A stretch of DNA of 64,000 nt from Actinospineispora spinosispora DSM 44797 (GCF_000429025.1 NZ_AUBB01000020.1:124001-188000), one strand, 5' to 3'. Shown: positions 49,244 through 59,549, counted from the stretch's first letter. Numbers and translations are program-made. Notes: generated from the letters alone by a model not told the origin.

Positions 49244-52200
49244 TCAGTTGGTCTGCGGCGCCGACGGCGGAAGCCCGAGTTCCTGGTCAAGGAAACTGAA
49301 GACGTCGTCGGGCGTGGCCGAGTGGAACTGGATACCGGTGTCGTCAGGTCTGTTGGCCTGATGCATGTCGATCCAGTTCGAGAGCATTCCTCGCAGCAGC
49401 TTGGTGACCTCGTCGCGCGTCTCGAGGTCCGCGGTCGCCGAGGAGAGCGTGGACCGCAGCCGGTCGATCTCGGCGATGATCGACGGCTCCCCGGTGTCCT
49501 CGTCCGGGCTCATCACGGTCCGCACGTGGCCGGCCAGTTCCTCCGGTGTCGGATAGTCGAAGATCAACGTGGCGGGGAGGGTCAACCCGGTCGCCGTGTT
49601 CAGCCGGTTGCGCAGTTCCACGGCGGTGAGCGAGTCGAACCCCAGGTCCTTGAAGGCCCGGTCGGCCTCCACGTCGTCCGTCGAGGCATACCCGAGGACG
49701 GCGGCGGCCTCGGCTCGGACCAGCTCCGTCAGCATCCGCTCCCGCTCGACGCGGGACAACCCGTTCAACTGCCGCACGAGCGCGGCGCCGCCTCCGGCAG
49801 CGTCGTCGCGGCCCTCGGCCGAGTCCCCGGCCATGGCCCGCCTCACCTCGGGCAGATCTCCGATCAGGGCACTCCCTCGGTGCAGCATGAACACCGGCGC
49901 GAATCGGGCCCAGTCCAGGTCGGCGACCGTCTCCGTCGCCGTGTCGCCGGACACGCTGTCGGCGGCAGCGGTGTCGACGATGTCGGCCAGTGTCCGGATG
50001 GCCAGGTCGGGATCCATCTCGCGAAGGCCCAGCCGCTGGAGCTGGGCCCCGCCCTCGCCGTGCCCCATCCCGCCGCCACCCCACAGGCCCCAGGAGACCG
50101 AGGTCCCCGCAAGGCCTCGGCCCCGCCGGTTCTCGGCCAGTCCGTCGAGGTACGCATTGGCCGCGGCGTACCCGGCCTGCAGGCCACTGCCCCAGGCCGC
50201 GGCGCCAGAGGAGAACAGGACGAAAGCGGCCAGATTCCGGTCTGCCGTGAGCTCGTCCAGGTTCGCCGCCCCGGCCACCTTGGCCGTGGCAACCTCGGCC
50301 AGCCCGTCGACGGTGAGGTCGTCGAGCGGGATCGTCTGGCCGGTCCCGGCGACGTGGAAGACGGCGGACAGGGTCGGCCCGGACCGCTCGATCCGCGCCA
50401 ACAGCTCAGCGGTCGGCGCCCGCTCGGCGGTGTCGCAGGCGATCATGTCCACTGCGGCCCCGGCCTCCGCCAGCCGGGCGGCCAGTGCGGCCGACCCGGT
50501 CGCGGCCGGCCCGGAGCGGCTGGACAGGACGATCCGAGGCGCCCTACGGCCGGCCAGCCAACCGGCCACCCGGCCGCCGATGGCTCCGGTGCCACCGGTC
50601 ACCAGGACCGTGCCCGGCGGCACCCAGTGCGGCGCCGGAGCGGTCCGGGGAGCCCGGACCAGGCGGCGGCCATAGTGTCCGCTTCCCCGGATGGCCACCT
50701 GGTCCTCGACGGCACCGGCGCGGCCACCACCGGCGAGTAGCCCGACGAGCCGGTCCGTGGCCGGCCGGTCCAGCTCGGCGGGCAGGTCGATCAGGCCGCC
50801 CCACCGGTCGGGATGTTCCAGGCCGGCCACCCGGCCGAGCCCCCACACCGGTGTCTGGCCGGGTGCGGTGAGCAGCTCAGCGGGTTCGACAGCCACGGCA
50901 CCCCTGGTCAGTGCCCACAACGGTGCCCCGATCCCCTGGTCGCCCAGCGCCTGGATCAGCCGGAGGGTGCCGGCCAGCCCGGCGGCGACCGCCGGCGCCC
51001 CGGGCAGCGGTGTCTCGTCGAGGGCCAGCAGGGAGACGATCCCCGCCGGCGCCAGGTCCGGATCGAGTCGGGAAGCCAGCTCCGCGCGAGTCTCGTCCGG
51101 TACGGCCTCGACGAGCACGACGTCGGCGCCAGCCTCGCTCAGCGCCCTGCGACACGTGACCGCGAAGTTCCGCTCGGCAGCGGTGGCGACCAACAGCCAG
51201 GTCCCGGCCAGCGGCACCGGCTCGGGGTCGGGCAGGGCGCGCCACGACGTCCGGTACCGCCAGCCGGACGTGACCGTGGCGCCGCGTTCGCGCCGTCGCC
51301 ATGAGGCCAACGCGGGCAGGACCTCACGCAGCGGCTTGTCGGCGTCGACCGCGAGCGCCTCGGTCAGGCCGGCCAGGTCGTCGTGCTCGACAGCGGCCCA
51401 GAACCGGGTCTCGACGGGGTCGGCGGTAGCGGGTGTCGGCACCGATTCCAGCCAGAATCTCTGGTGCTGGAAGACGTACGTGGGGAGGTCGACGCGTTCG
51501 CGGGCCGGGAGGACGGCGGCCCAGTCGACCGGCACGCCGTGGACGTGGAGCTCGGCGAGGGAGGCCAGCAGCCGGTTCGGGCCGCCGTCGTCGCGCCGCA
51601 GTGTCCCGGTGAGCACCGGAGTCCGGCGAAGGCTCCGGGGCCGGTCGGCGCCAGGTTGCGCCGGGCCGTCGTCAGCTCCGGTGTTCTCGAGCGTCGCACC
51701 GATCGCGGTCACGAGCACCGGATGCGGCGAGGTCTCGACGAACACCTCGTACCCGGCTCGGTCCAACGTCCCGATCGCCCGGGTGAACCGGACGGTCGAG
51801 CGCAGGCTCGTGTACCAGTATCCGGCGTCCAGCTCCGGTCCCTCGAGGAACTCACCGGTCATCCCCGAGACGATCGGGATCGACGCCGGCCTCGGCGTGA
51901 TCCCGTCCGCCGCCGCCAGCACGGCGTCCCGGATCGCCTCCACCTGCGGCCCGTGCGGCGCATAGTCCATCGGCACGAACCGGGCCCGTACCCCGTCACG
52001 CTCACACTCGGCGGACAGCGACCGCAGGGCGTCCACCGCACCGGAGACGGTGACCGCCTCGGGGCCGTTGACCGTCGCGACCGACAGCCGACCGCCCCCG
52101 GCCCGCAACCGCGCCTCCACAGCTTCCAGCGGGGCGGCGACCGACAGCACCCCGCCCCGGCCCGCGATCGCACGCATCGCCTGGGCCCGGCGGGCCACCA

Positions 52201-55200
52201 CCTGGGCACCGTCCGAGAGCGACAGCACGCCGGCCACACACGCCGCCGCGATCTCTCCCTGGCTGTGCCCGACCACGGCGTCCGGCCGCACCCCGGCTGC
52301 TTGCCACACCGCCGCCAGCGACACCATCACCGCCCACAACGCCGGGTGGACCACGTCGATCCGCTCCAGCCCGGGCGCACCAGGAGCGCCGGCCAGCACC
52401 TCGGCCAGCTCCCAGTCGACGAAGGGGGACAGTGCGTCGGCGCACTCGGCCAACCGCGCCGCGAACACCGGGCTGGACGCGGCCAGGTCCCGCCCCATCC
52501 CCAGCCACTGCCCACCCTGACCCGGGAACACGAACACCACCCGGCCACCTCCGGCCGAGGCGCCTCCCCGAACCACACCCGCGGCCGGCCGACCGGCGGC
52601 CAGGGCCGAGAGTCCGGCGAGCAGCTCGTCACGGTCCCGGCCGAGCAGCACCGCCCGGTGTTCGAAGGACGAGCGGGTGGTGGCCAGCGACCAGGCCACG
52701 TCCGCGACCCCCAGCTCGGGACGGGCCCCGACGAACTCGGCCAGCCGACCCGCCTGCGCGGCCAGCGCCGGTCCCCCTCGGGCGGACACCGGCCACGCGC
52801 CGACCGTCCCGGTCAGCACCGGCTCCGGACGGGACCGCGCGGGAGTCTCCTCGACGGCGGGCGGTTCCTCGAGGATGACGTGAGCATTGGTTCCGCTGAT
52901 GCCGAACGAGGACACCCCGGCCCGGCGGACCCGGCCGTTCACCGGCCACGGCCTGGCCTCGGCCAGGAGCTGGACGTGCCCGGCCGACCAGTCGATGTTG
53001 GTCGCCGGCCGGTCGGCGTACCGGCTCAACGGCAGCTGCTGGTGGCGCAGCGCCAGAACCATCTTCATCACCCCGGCCGCCCCCGCCGCGGCCTGTGTAT
53101 GACCCAGGTTCGACTTCACCGAACCGACCCACAGCGGCCGGTCACCCGGCCGGTCCTGGCCGTAGGTCGCCAGCAGCGCCTGGGCCTCGATCGGATCCCC
53201 CAGCTCGGTCCCGGTCCCGTGCGCCTCCACCACGTCGACATCGCCGGCCGACAGCCCCGCGGTGTTCAGCGCCGCCCGGATCACCCGTTGCTGCGACGGA
53301 CCGTTCGGCGCCGTCAAGCCGTTCGAGGCGCCGTCCTGGTTGACCGCGCTCCCGGCCACCACCGCCAGCACCGGATGCCCGTTGCGACGCGCATCCGACA
53401 GCCGCTCCAGCAGGAGCATCCCGGCGCCCTCGGCCATGCCCATCCCGTCGGCCGAGTCCGAGAACGCCTTGCACCGCCCGTCCCTCGCCAGGCCGCGCTG
53501 CCGGGACAACCCGACCAGCCCGGCCGGCGTCGCCATGATCGTCACGCCGCCCGCGAGGGCCAACGAGCACTCCCCGGCGCGCAGTGCCGAGGCGGCCAGG
53601 TGCACCGCCACCAGCGAGGACGAGCAGGCGGTGTCGATCGTGACCGCCGGGCCCTCCAGGCCGAGCGTGTAGGAGACCCGTCCGGCGATCACGCTGGTCG
53701 CGCCACCGGTGATCAGGTGTCCTTCCGCGCCGGCCGGGCTGAAGAGCCCGTATCCCCAGGTGGTGCCACCGGCATACACCCCGGTCGCCGAGCCGCGCAG
53801 GGTCATCGGGTCGATCCCGGCCCGTTCCAGCGCCTCCCAGGAGATCTCCAGCAGCAGCCGCTGCTGCGGGTCCATCGCGAGCGCCTCGCGGGGGCTGATC
53901 CCGAAGAAGCCTGGGTCGAACTCGGCCGCGTCGTGGACGAACCCGCCTGCTCGGGAGTAGAAGGCGCCGGCCCGGTCGGGATCGGGGTCGTAGAGGCCGT
54001 CGATGTCCCAACCCCGGTCGAGCGGCAGCGGGGTGACCGCGTCGCCACCGGCGGTCAGCAGGTCCCACAACGAGTCCGGGTCGGCGACCCCGCCGGGCAG
54101 GCGGCAGGCCATCCCCACGATCGCGATCGGCTCACCGGCCCGCACCTCGGCCGCGGCCGTCGGCTTGGCGGCCCGCTGGCCGAGCAGCTGCTCAGCCAGC
54201 TGACCGGCCAGCACGGCGGCCGTCGGGTAGTCGAAGACCAGCGTGGCCGGCAACCGCAGTCCGGTCACGGCACTCAGCCGGTTGCGCAGCTCGACGGCCG
54301 TCAACGAGTCGAAACCGAGGTCGGTGAAGGCTCGGTTCAGCTCGACCGCGCCGGCCGAGGCGTGCCCCAGTACAGCGGCGACGTGGACCCGCACGAGGTC
54401 GGTCAGCACGCGGCCGCGCTCGGCCTCGGACACCCCGGCCAGCTGCCGGCGCAGCGCGTCGCCGCCGGCCTCCCGCGCCTCTGCCGATACCGTGGCCAGC
54501 CGGGCCGGCCCGACCAGTCCTGCCAACAGCACCGGCAGATCGACGCCTTGGCGGGCTTGGGCGCGCAGCCGGGCCACGTCGACCCGCACCGGCATCAGGA
54601 CCGCTTCGTCCCGGCCCAGAGCCAGGTCGAGCAGCGCGAGGCCCTCGTCAGCGGACAGCTCGCCGGCACCGGTACCGGTGACCCGGTCGAGCAGCCCCTT
54701 GCTCAGGTTGCGGCCGATGCCCTCACTGGCCAGCCACGCTCCCCAGGCCAGTGAGACCGCGGCTTGGCCCGCGGCGCGGCGGCGCTCGGCCAACCCGTCG
54801 AGGAAGGCGTTGCCTGCCGCGTAGTTGCCCTGCCCGGCCGCGCCGAAGGTCGCCGACGCCGAGGAGAAGAGGACGAACAGGTCCAGGTCGAGGCACTGGG
54901 TCAGCTCGTGCAGCGCCCAGGCCGCGTCGGCCTTTGGCCGCAGCACGGCGTCGACACGTTCGGCGGTGAGTGAGCCGATGACGCCGTCGTCGACGACCCC
55001 GGCGGTGTGCACGACGCCGGACAGGGACGTTCCGGCGAGCAGGGACGTTCCGGCGAGCAGCGCGGCCAGGGTCGGCCGGTCTCCTGCGTCCCCGGCCACC
55101 ACCGTCACGCCGGCCCCGGCGGCGGCGATGTCCGCGGCCAGTGCCGCGGCTCCGGCGGCGGCCGGACCGGAGCGGCTCAGCAGGATCAGGTGGCCGGCCC

Positions 55201-58200
55201 GGCCGGTCACGGCCAGATGCCGCGCGGTGAGACCACCCAGCTTCCCGGTACCTCCGGTGACCAGGACCGCACCGGGGCGACGGGACGGCGCCAGGGGGTC
55301 GGCCGGGGCCGCCACGGTCGGCGGGCGGGTCAGCCGACGCCCGTAGGCCCGGCCCCCGCGAAGCGCGAGCTCAGGCTCCCCACTGCCCAGCGCGGCCGCC
55401 AGTGTCCCGCCCGAGACTTCGGCGTCGCTGTGGGCCGGCAGGTCGACCAGGACCAGCTGGCCCGGATTCTCCGTCTGTGCGGAGCGGAGCAGGCCCCGGG
55501 CGGCGGCGGCACCCAGATCGGCCACTCCGTCCTCGGGCCGGGTCGCCACCGCGCCGAGGGTGACGATGGCCAGTCGAGCTGGCAGGTCCAGCGCCAGCCA
55601 CTGCCGCACCAGTTCCAGCGCCTGCCCGGTGACCTGCCGGGCGGATCGTGCCTCGTCCGTCCCGGACCGGTCGTGCGATGCCGTCCCGATGGCGGCCAGC
55701 ACCAGCTCCGGCGCCGGGTCACCGGCATCGATCGCGGCCGCCAGCCCGGCCGGATCGGGGTAGCCACGCACCGCGACACCGGTTGCGCCGAGGGCCTCGG
55801 TCAGCGCCAGCCGATCGGGACCGAGGACCGCCCAAGGCCCACCGGGTGCGGGTGCCGAGTCCGGGACGGGGATCCATTCGATGCTGAACAGGGACTGGCG
55901 CAGCGCGCCACCGGCCGCGTCCGCGTCCGCGACCGGGCGGAATGCCCACGAATCGACCGACACCACAACCGCACCGGTCGCATCCGCCGCGACCAGCGAC
56001 AACGCCCCGCCCGGCAACTGTCGCAGCCGGACCCGCAGCACCGAGGCACCCACCGCGTAGCACGACATCCCGGACCAGGAGAACGGCATCTGCACGGCAT
56101 CGGCACCGACCGTCGGCACCGCCAGCCAGAGTGCGTGCGACGCGGCGGTCAGCAGGGCCGGGTGCAGGCCGAAGTCACCGGCGTCGCCCGCGATCGGCTC
56201 GGGGAGGGCGACCTCGGCGAAGATGTCGTCCGCGCGGCGCCAGACCGCCCGCAGTCCCTGGAAGGCGGGCCCGAACCCGGCGGCCGCGGCGAGGTCCCGG
56301 TACTCGCCGTCCACCGGTACCGAGGCGGCACCGGTCGGCGGCCAGACGGCGAAGTCGTCGTCGACGAGGTCGGCCGGCGGTCCTGCCGCGGTGAGCCGCC
56401 CGGTGGCGTGCCGGGTCCACCCGATGCCGGCGTCCGCCGGCCGAGCGAAGATCTCGACCGTCCGGCGCCCGTCGCTGTCGGCGCCACCCACGGTGACCTG
56501 GACCTGGACCGCATCGTGCGCGGAGAGCACCAGGGGCTCGGCCATGGTCAGCTCGTCGATCCGGGTGCAGTCCACCCGGGCTCCGGCGACGGCCGCGAGC
56601 TCCGCGAAACCGGTCCCGGGGAAGAAGACGGTGCCGCCCATCTCGTGGTCGGCCAGCCAGGGATGGGACCGGAGCGAGAGCCGCCCGGTGAACACGAGTG
56701 CGTCACCGTCGGCCAGCTCGATCGCGGCGCCGAGCAAGGGGTGCCCGACCGGTCCCAGACCGGCCGAGGCGACGTCGGCTCGGGTGGCGGTGTCGGGCCA
56801 GTACCGCTGACGCTGGAAGGGGTAGGTGGGCAGAGCGAGACCCCGGCCGGCAGGCAGGACCGAGGGCCAGTCGACGGGGACACCGTGCACGTGGACCTCG
56901 GCCAGGGAGGCGAGCAACCGGCGCGGACCACCGTCGTCCCGGCGCAATGTCCCGGTCACGACCGGCTCCGGTGCGGACCGTCCTTCGACGCCGTCAAGGG
57001 TGGCCGCGATCGCCGAGGTCAGCACCGGATGCGGCGAGACCTCGACGAACACCCCGTACCCGTCGCGCCCGAGCCGCTCGACACCCCGGCTGAACCGAAC
57101 CGTCGACCGCAGGCTGGCATACCAGTAGCCCGCGTCCAGGTCGGCGCCGTCGAGGTAGTCACCGGTCATGCCCGACACCACCGGGATCGCCGAGTGGCCG
57201 GGGACGATCCCCTCGACCGCGGCCAGCACCGCATCGCGGATGCTCTCCACCTGCACGCCGTGCGGCGCGTAGTCCATCGGCACGAACCGGGTCCGGACCC
57301 CGTCCCGCTCGCACTCGGCCGCCAACGTCCGTAGCGCCTCCACCGCACCCGACACCGTGACCGCCTCGGGACCGTTGACGGTCGCCACGTCCACCCGACC
57401 GTCCCCGGTGCGCAGCCGGGCTTCCACCGCGCCCAGCGGCGCCGCGATAGAGAGCACCCCACCCTCACCGGCGATGGCGAGCATCGCCTGACCGCGACGG
57501 GCGACGACCCGCGCGCCGTCCGCGAGCGACAGGGCACCCGCCACGCACGCCGCCGCGATCTCACCCTGGCTGTGCCCGATCACCGCGTCCGGCCGCACCC
57601 CGGCGGCCTGCCACACCGCCGCCAGCGACACCATCACCGCCCACAGCACCGGGTGCACCACATCCAGCCGTTCCAGGCCCGGTGCACCCGGGCCCCCGGC
57701 CAACACCTCGTCCAGGTCCCAGTCCACGAACGGCTTCAACGCCAGCCCGCACTCGGCCAACCGGGCCGCGAACACCGGCGACGCCGCCGCCAGCTCCCGG
57801 CCCATGCCCACCCACTGACTTCCCTGGCCAGGGAACACGAACACCACGAGCCCCGTGTCGCCGCCGGGCGGGACTGTGCCGCTGACCAGGCCCGCCGCCG
57901 GCTGGCCCTCGGCCACGGCGGACAGTCCCTCGGTGAGCTCGTGCCGGTGCTCACCGACCAGCACCGCGCGCCGTTCGAACGCCGACCGGGTGGTGGCCAG
58001 TGACCAGCCCACGTCCTTCGGGTCGAGGGGTTCCCCGGTGCGGGTCAGCTCCCCGAGCCGCTCGGCCTGGGCCGCAAGGCCGGTGGCGTCCCGCGCCGAG
58101 ACCAGCCAGGCGGTGGCGGGGCCGGTCAACAGCCGAAGGCCGGCGTCGGCCGGGTGCTCGGGGTCGGTGCCGGACGGTTCGGCGTGGGGCGCCTCCTCGA

Positions 58201-59542
58201 GGATCACGTGGGCGTTGGTTCCGCTGATCCCGAACGAGGACACCCCGGCCCGCCGAGGCTGCCCGTTGGCCGGCCACGGCGTCGCCTCGGTGAGCAGCCG
58301 TACCTGCCCGCCGGACCAGTCGATGTGCGGCGACGGCTCGGCGGCGTGCAGGGTCGGTGGGAGCAGGCGGTTGCGGAGGGCGAGCACCACCTTGATCACC
58401 CCGGCCGCGCCTGCCGCGGCCTGGGTGTGGCCGAAGTTGGACTTCACCGAACCCAGCCACAGCGGCCGATCTACCGGACGGTCCTGCCCGTAGGTCGCCA
58501 AGAGCGCCTGGGCCTCGATCGGGTCGCCCAGCTTCGTACCGGTCCCGTGCGCCTCCACCACGTCGATATCGCCGGCCGACAACCGCGCGGCGGCCAGCGC
58601 TGCCCGGATCACCCGCTGCTGCGACGGACCGTTCGGCGCGGTCAGCCCGTTCGAGGCACCGTCGGAGTTCACCGCGCTCCCGGCCAGGACCGCCAGCACC
58701 GGATGCCCGTTGCGGCGCGCATCGGAGAGCCGCTCCAGGACCAGCACACCCGCGCCCTCGGCCCAGCCCATCCCGTCAGCGGCCGCCGAGAACGCCTTGC
58801 AGCGCCCGTCCGAGGCCAGTCCGTCCAGGCGGGAGACCTCCGAGAACGCCGAAGGCACGGCCATCACGGTCACCCCGCCCGCCAGGGCCAGCGTGCATTC
58901 CCCCGACCGCAGCGCCTGAGCGGCCAGATGCAGCGCGACCAGCGACGACGAGCACGCGGTGTCCACGGTCACCGCGGGCCCTTCCAGGCCGAGCGCATAC
59001 GCGACCCGGCCCGAGATGACGCTGGCGGCCGTCCCGGTCAGCTGGTAGATGCCCGCCCCCGCTGCCGCGCCGGCCGGGTACCCGGAGAAGGTCGCGCCCG
59101 CGAAGACACCGGTGGACGACTCCCGTAGTGATCTCGGGTCGATGCCCGCGCGTTCCAACGCCTCCCAGGAGGTCTCCAGCAGCAGCCGCTGCTGGGGGTC
59201 GGTCGCCAGTGCCTCGCGCGGGCTGATCCCGAAGAACCCGGCATCGAACTCGGCCGCGCCGTGCACGAAGCCGCCCCGGCACATCGCCGAGTCGGGATCG
59301 ATCTCGACGTCGGGTGCCCAGCCACGGTCGGCGGGGAGCCCGGAGGTGGCGTCCCTGCCTTCGGCCAGCAGCCGCCACATGCTCTCCGGGCTGTCGGCAC
59401 CGCCGGGGAACCGGCAGCCCATCCCGACGATCGCGACGGTCTCCTGCTCCCCGGCCTCGAGCTTGCGCAGGCGTTCCCGGGTCTCGTACAGCTCGGCCGA
59501 CACCCGCTTCAGGTAGGCCAGCAGCTTGTCGCTCTCTACCAT
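49244..59542 (-). CDS. Modular type I PKS gene 2 (3432 aa): two modules, KS-AT-DH-KR-ACP and KS-AT-KR-ACP
   Basis: Order by residue: N-terminal coiled-coil docking 1-32; KS 33-450 (Cys197); AT (Ser658, YAPH near 758); DH about 930-1200 (His966); KR (cofactor site near 1428, Tyr1574); ACP (Ser1746); second KS from 1804 (Cys1973); AT (Ser2427, YAPH near 2527); dimerisation element near 2714; KR (near 2981, Tyr3125); ACP (Ser3304); C-terminal docking 3335-3432. The ATG at 59542 has a good ribosome-binding site. The subunit adds two extender units. It differs from its neighbours in three ways: both ATs have YAPH instead of YASH, the DH lacks its catalytic Asp, and the first KS has NSDGASNG and NFGH where the others have NQDGASNG and NIGH or NLGH. 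The stop is TGA at 49244-49246, 27 nt before gene 3. Confidence 0.97.
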   Translation of the reverse strand: MVESDKLLAYLKRVSAELYETRERLRKLEAGEQETVAIVGMGCRFPGGADSPESMWRLLAEGRDATSGLPADRGWAPDVEIDPDSAMCRGGFVHGAAEFDAGFFGISPREALATDPQQRLLLETSWEALERAGIDPRSLRESSTGVFAGATFSGYPAGAAAGAGIYQLTGTAASVISGRVAYALGLEGPAVTVDTACSSSLVALHLAAQALRSGECTLALAGGVTVMAVPSAFSEVSRLDGLASDGRCKAFSAAADGMGWAEGAGVLVLERLSDARRNGHPVLAVLAGSAVNSDGASNGLTAPNGPSQQRVIRAALAAARLSAGDIDVVEAHGTGTKLGDPIEAQALLATYGQDRPVDRPLWLGSVKSNFGHTQAAAGAAGVIKVVLALRNRLLPPTLHAAEPSPHIDWSGGQVRLLTEATPWPANGQPRRAGVSSFGISGTNAHVILEEAPHAEPSGTDPEHPADAGLRLLTGPATAWLVSARDATGLAAQAERLGELTRTGEPLDPKDVGWSLATTRSAFERRAVLVGEHRHELTEGLSAVAEGQPAAGLVSGTVPPGGDTGLVVFVFPGQGSQWVGMGRELAAASPVFAARLAECGLALKPFVDWDLDEVLAGGPGAPGLERLDVVHPVLWAVMVSLAAVWQAAGVRPDAVIGHSQGEIAAACVAGALSLADGARVVARRGQAMLAIAGEGGVLSIAAPLGAVEARLRTGDGRVDVATVNGPEAVTVSGAVEALRTLAAECERDGVRTRFVPMDYAPHGVQVESIRDAVLAAVEGIVPGHSAIPVVSGMTGDYLDGADLDAGYWYASLRSTVRFSRGVERLGRDGYGVFVEVSPHPVLTSAIAATLDGVEGRSAPEPVVTGTLRRDDGGPRRLLASLAEVHVHGVPVDWPSVLPAGRGLALPTYPFQRQRYWPDTATRADVASAGLGPVGHPLLGAAIELADGDALVFTGRLSLRSHPWLADHEMGGTVFFPGTGFAELAAVAGARVDCTRIDELTMAEPLVLSAHDAVQVQVTVGGADSDGRRTVEIFARPADAGIGWTRHATGRLTAAGPPADLVDDDFAVWPPTGAASVPVDGEYRDLAAAAGFGPAFQGLRAVWRRADDIFAEVALPEPIAGDAGDFGLHPALLTAASHALWLAVPTVGADAVQMPFSWSGMSCYAVGASVLRVRLRQLPGGALSLVAADATGAVVVSVDSWAFRPVADADAAGGALRQSLFSIEWIPVPDSAPAPGGPWAVLGPDRLALTEALGATGVAVRGYPDPAGLAAAIDAGDPAPELVLAAIGTASHDRSGTDEARSARQVTGQALELVRQWLALDLPARLAIVTLGAVATRPEDGVADLGAAAARGLLRSAQTENPGQLVLVDLPAHSDAEVSGGTLAAALGSGEPELALRGGRAYGRRLTRPPTVAAPADPLAPSRRPGAVLVTGGTGKLGGLTARHLAVTGRAGHLILLSRSGPAAAGAAALAADIAAAGAGVTVVAGDAGDRPTLAALLAGTSLLAGTSLSGVVHTAGVVDDGVIGSLTAERVDAVLRPKADAAWALHELTQCLDLDLFVLFSSASATFGAAGQGNYAAGNAFLDGLAERRRAAGQAAVSLAWGAWLASEGIGRNLSKGLLDRVTGTGAGELSADEGLALLDLALGRDEAVLMPVRVDVARLRAQARQGVDLPVLLAGLVGPARLATVSAEAREAGGDALRRQLAGVSEAERGRVLTDLVRVHVAAVLGHASAGAVELNRAFTDLGFDSLTAVELRNRLSAVTGLRLPATLVFDYPTAAVLAGQLAEQLLGQRAAKPTAAAEVRAGEPIAIVGMACRLPGGVADPDSLWDLLTAGGDAVTPLPLDRGWDIDGLYDPDPDRAGAFYSRAGGFVHDAAEFDPGFFGISPREALAMDPQQRLLLEISWEALERAGIDPMTLRGSATGVYAGGTTWGYGLFSPAGAEGHLITGGATSVIAGRVSYTLGLEGPAVTIDTACSSSLVAVHLAASALRAGECSLALAGGVTIMATPAGLVGLSRQRGLARDGRCKAFSDSADGMGMAEGAGMLLLERLSDARRNGHPVLAVVAGSAVNQDGASNGLTAPNGPSQQRVIRAALNTAGLSAGDVDVVEAHGTGTELGDPIEAQALLATYGQDRPGDRPLWVGSVKSNLGHTQAAAGAAGVMKMVLALRHQQLPLSRYADRPATNIDWSAGHVQLLAEARPWPVNGRVRRAGVSSFGISGTNAHVILEEPPAVEETPARSRPEPVLTGTVGAWPVSARGGPALAAQAGRLAEFVGARPELGVADVAWSLATTRSSFEHRAVLLGRDRDELLAGLSALAAGRPAAGVVRGGASAGGGRVVFVFPGQGGQWLGMGRDLAASSPVFAARLAECADALSPFVDWELAEVLAGAPGAPGLERIDVVHPALWAVMVSLAAVWQAAGVRPDAVVGHSQGEIAAACVAGVLSLSDGAQVVARRAQAMRAIAGRGGVLSVAAPLEAVEARLRAGGGRLSVATVNGPEAVTVSGAVDALRSLSAECERDGVRARFVPMDYAPHGPQVEAIRDAVLAAADGITPRPASIPIVSGMTGEFLEGPELDAGYWYTSLRSTVRFTRAIGTLDRAGYEVFVETSPHPVLVTAIGATLENTGADDGPAQPGADRPRSLRRTPVLTGTLRRDDGGPNRLLASLAELHVHGVPVDWAAVLPARERVDLPTYVFQHQRFWLESVPTPATADPVETRFWAAVEHDDLAGLTEALAVDADKPLREVLPALASWRRRERGATVTSGWRYRTSWRALPDPEPVPLAGTWLLVATAAERNFAVTCRRALSEAGADVVLVEAVPDETRAELASRLDPDLAPAGIVSLLALDETPLPGAPAVAAGLAGTLRLIQALGDQGIGAPLWALTRGAVAVEPAELLTAPGQTPVWGLGRVAGLEHPDRWGGLIDLPAELDRPATDRLVGLLAGGGRAGAVEDQVAIRGSGHYGRRLVRAPRTAPAPHWVPPGTVLVTGGTGAIGGRVAGWLAGRRAPRIVLSSRSGPAATGSAALAARLAEAGAAVDMIACDTAERAPTAELLARIERSGPTLSAVFHVAGTGQTIPLDDLTVDGLAEVATAKVAGAANLDELTADRNLAAFVLFSSGAAAWGSGLQAGYAAANAYLDGLAENRRGRGLAGTSVSWGLWGGGGMGHGEGGAQLQRLGLREMDPDLAIRTLADIVDTAAADSVSGDTATETVADLDWARFAPVFMLHRGSALIGDLPEVRRAMAGDSAEGRDDAAGGGAALVRQLNGLSRVERERMLTELVRAEAAAVLGYASTDDVEADRAFKDLGFDSLTAVELRNRLNTATGLTLPATLIFDYPTPEELAGHVRTVMSPDEDTGEPSIIAEIDRLRSTLSSATADLETRDEVTKLLRGMLSNWIDMHQANRPDDTGIQFHSATPDDVFSFLDQELGLPPSAPQTN
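49520..54131 (-). other. PKS module m3: KS-AT(YAPH, extender uncertain)-KR(A1)-ACP
   Basis: KS Cys codon at 53624-53626 within IDTACSSS. AT GHSQGE near 52250-52269, YAPH at 51952-51963. KR: TGGTGAIG near 50575-50602, Tyr codon 50168-50170 in WGSGLQAGY, that is Trp at minus 8 and Gln at minus 3, an A1 fingerprint; the LDD in this KR (IPLDDLT) is several residues too late to be the B-type motif. ACP Ser at 49631-49633. A longer insert than in sister modules (SVSGDTATETV) lies between KR and ACP. Predicted to add one branched unit with an L-hydroxyl. Confidence 0.88.
54190..59445 (-). other. PKS module m2: KS-AT(YAPH, extender uncertain)-DH(probably inactive)-KR(B1)-ACP
   Basis: KS Cys codon at 58952-58954. 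AT GHSQGE near 57558-57577 and YAPH at 57259-57270. DH: the HxxxGxxxxP motif is kept (His codon 56645-56647, HEMGGTVFFP), but the motif usually read as HPALLDAxxH is HPALLTAASH here, with Thr at codon 56147-56149 in place of the catalytic Asp. KR: TGGTGKLG near 55240-55263, VDDGVI near 54978-55000 (the LDD-type B motif), Tyr codon at 54821-54823 in GQGNYAAGN; no Pro two residues after Tyr, so B1. ACP Ser at 54305-54307. There is no ER between DH and KR. If the DH is dead, the unit keeps a D-hydroxyl; if residual dehydration occurs it would be an alkene. Confidence 0.88.
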
Positions 59543-59549
59543 CAGAGTT

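Noticed and set aside
50300..50360. LDD in the KR of m3 as evidence of a B-type KR
   Set aside because: The LDD here (IPLDDLT) is displaced from the HxAG position where the B-type motif sits, and the Trp eight residues before Tyr marks an A-type KR.
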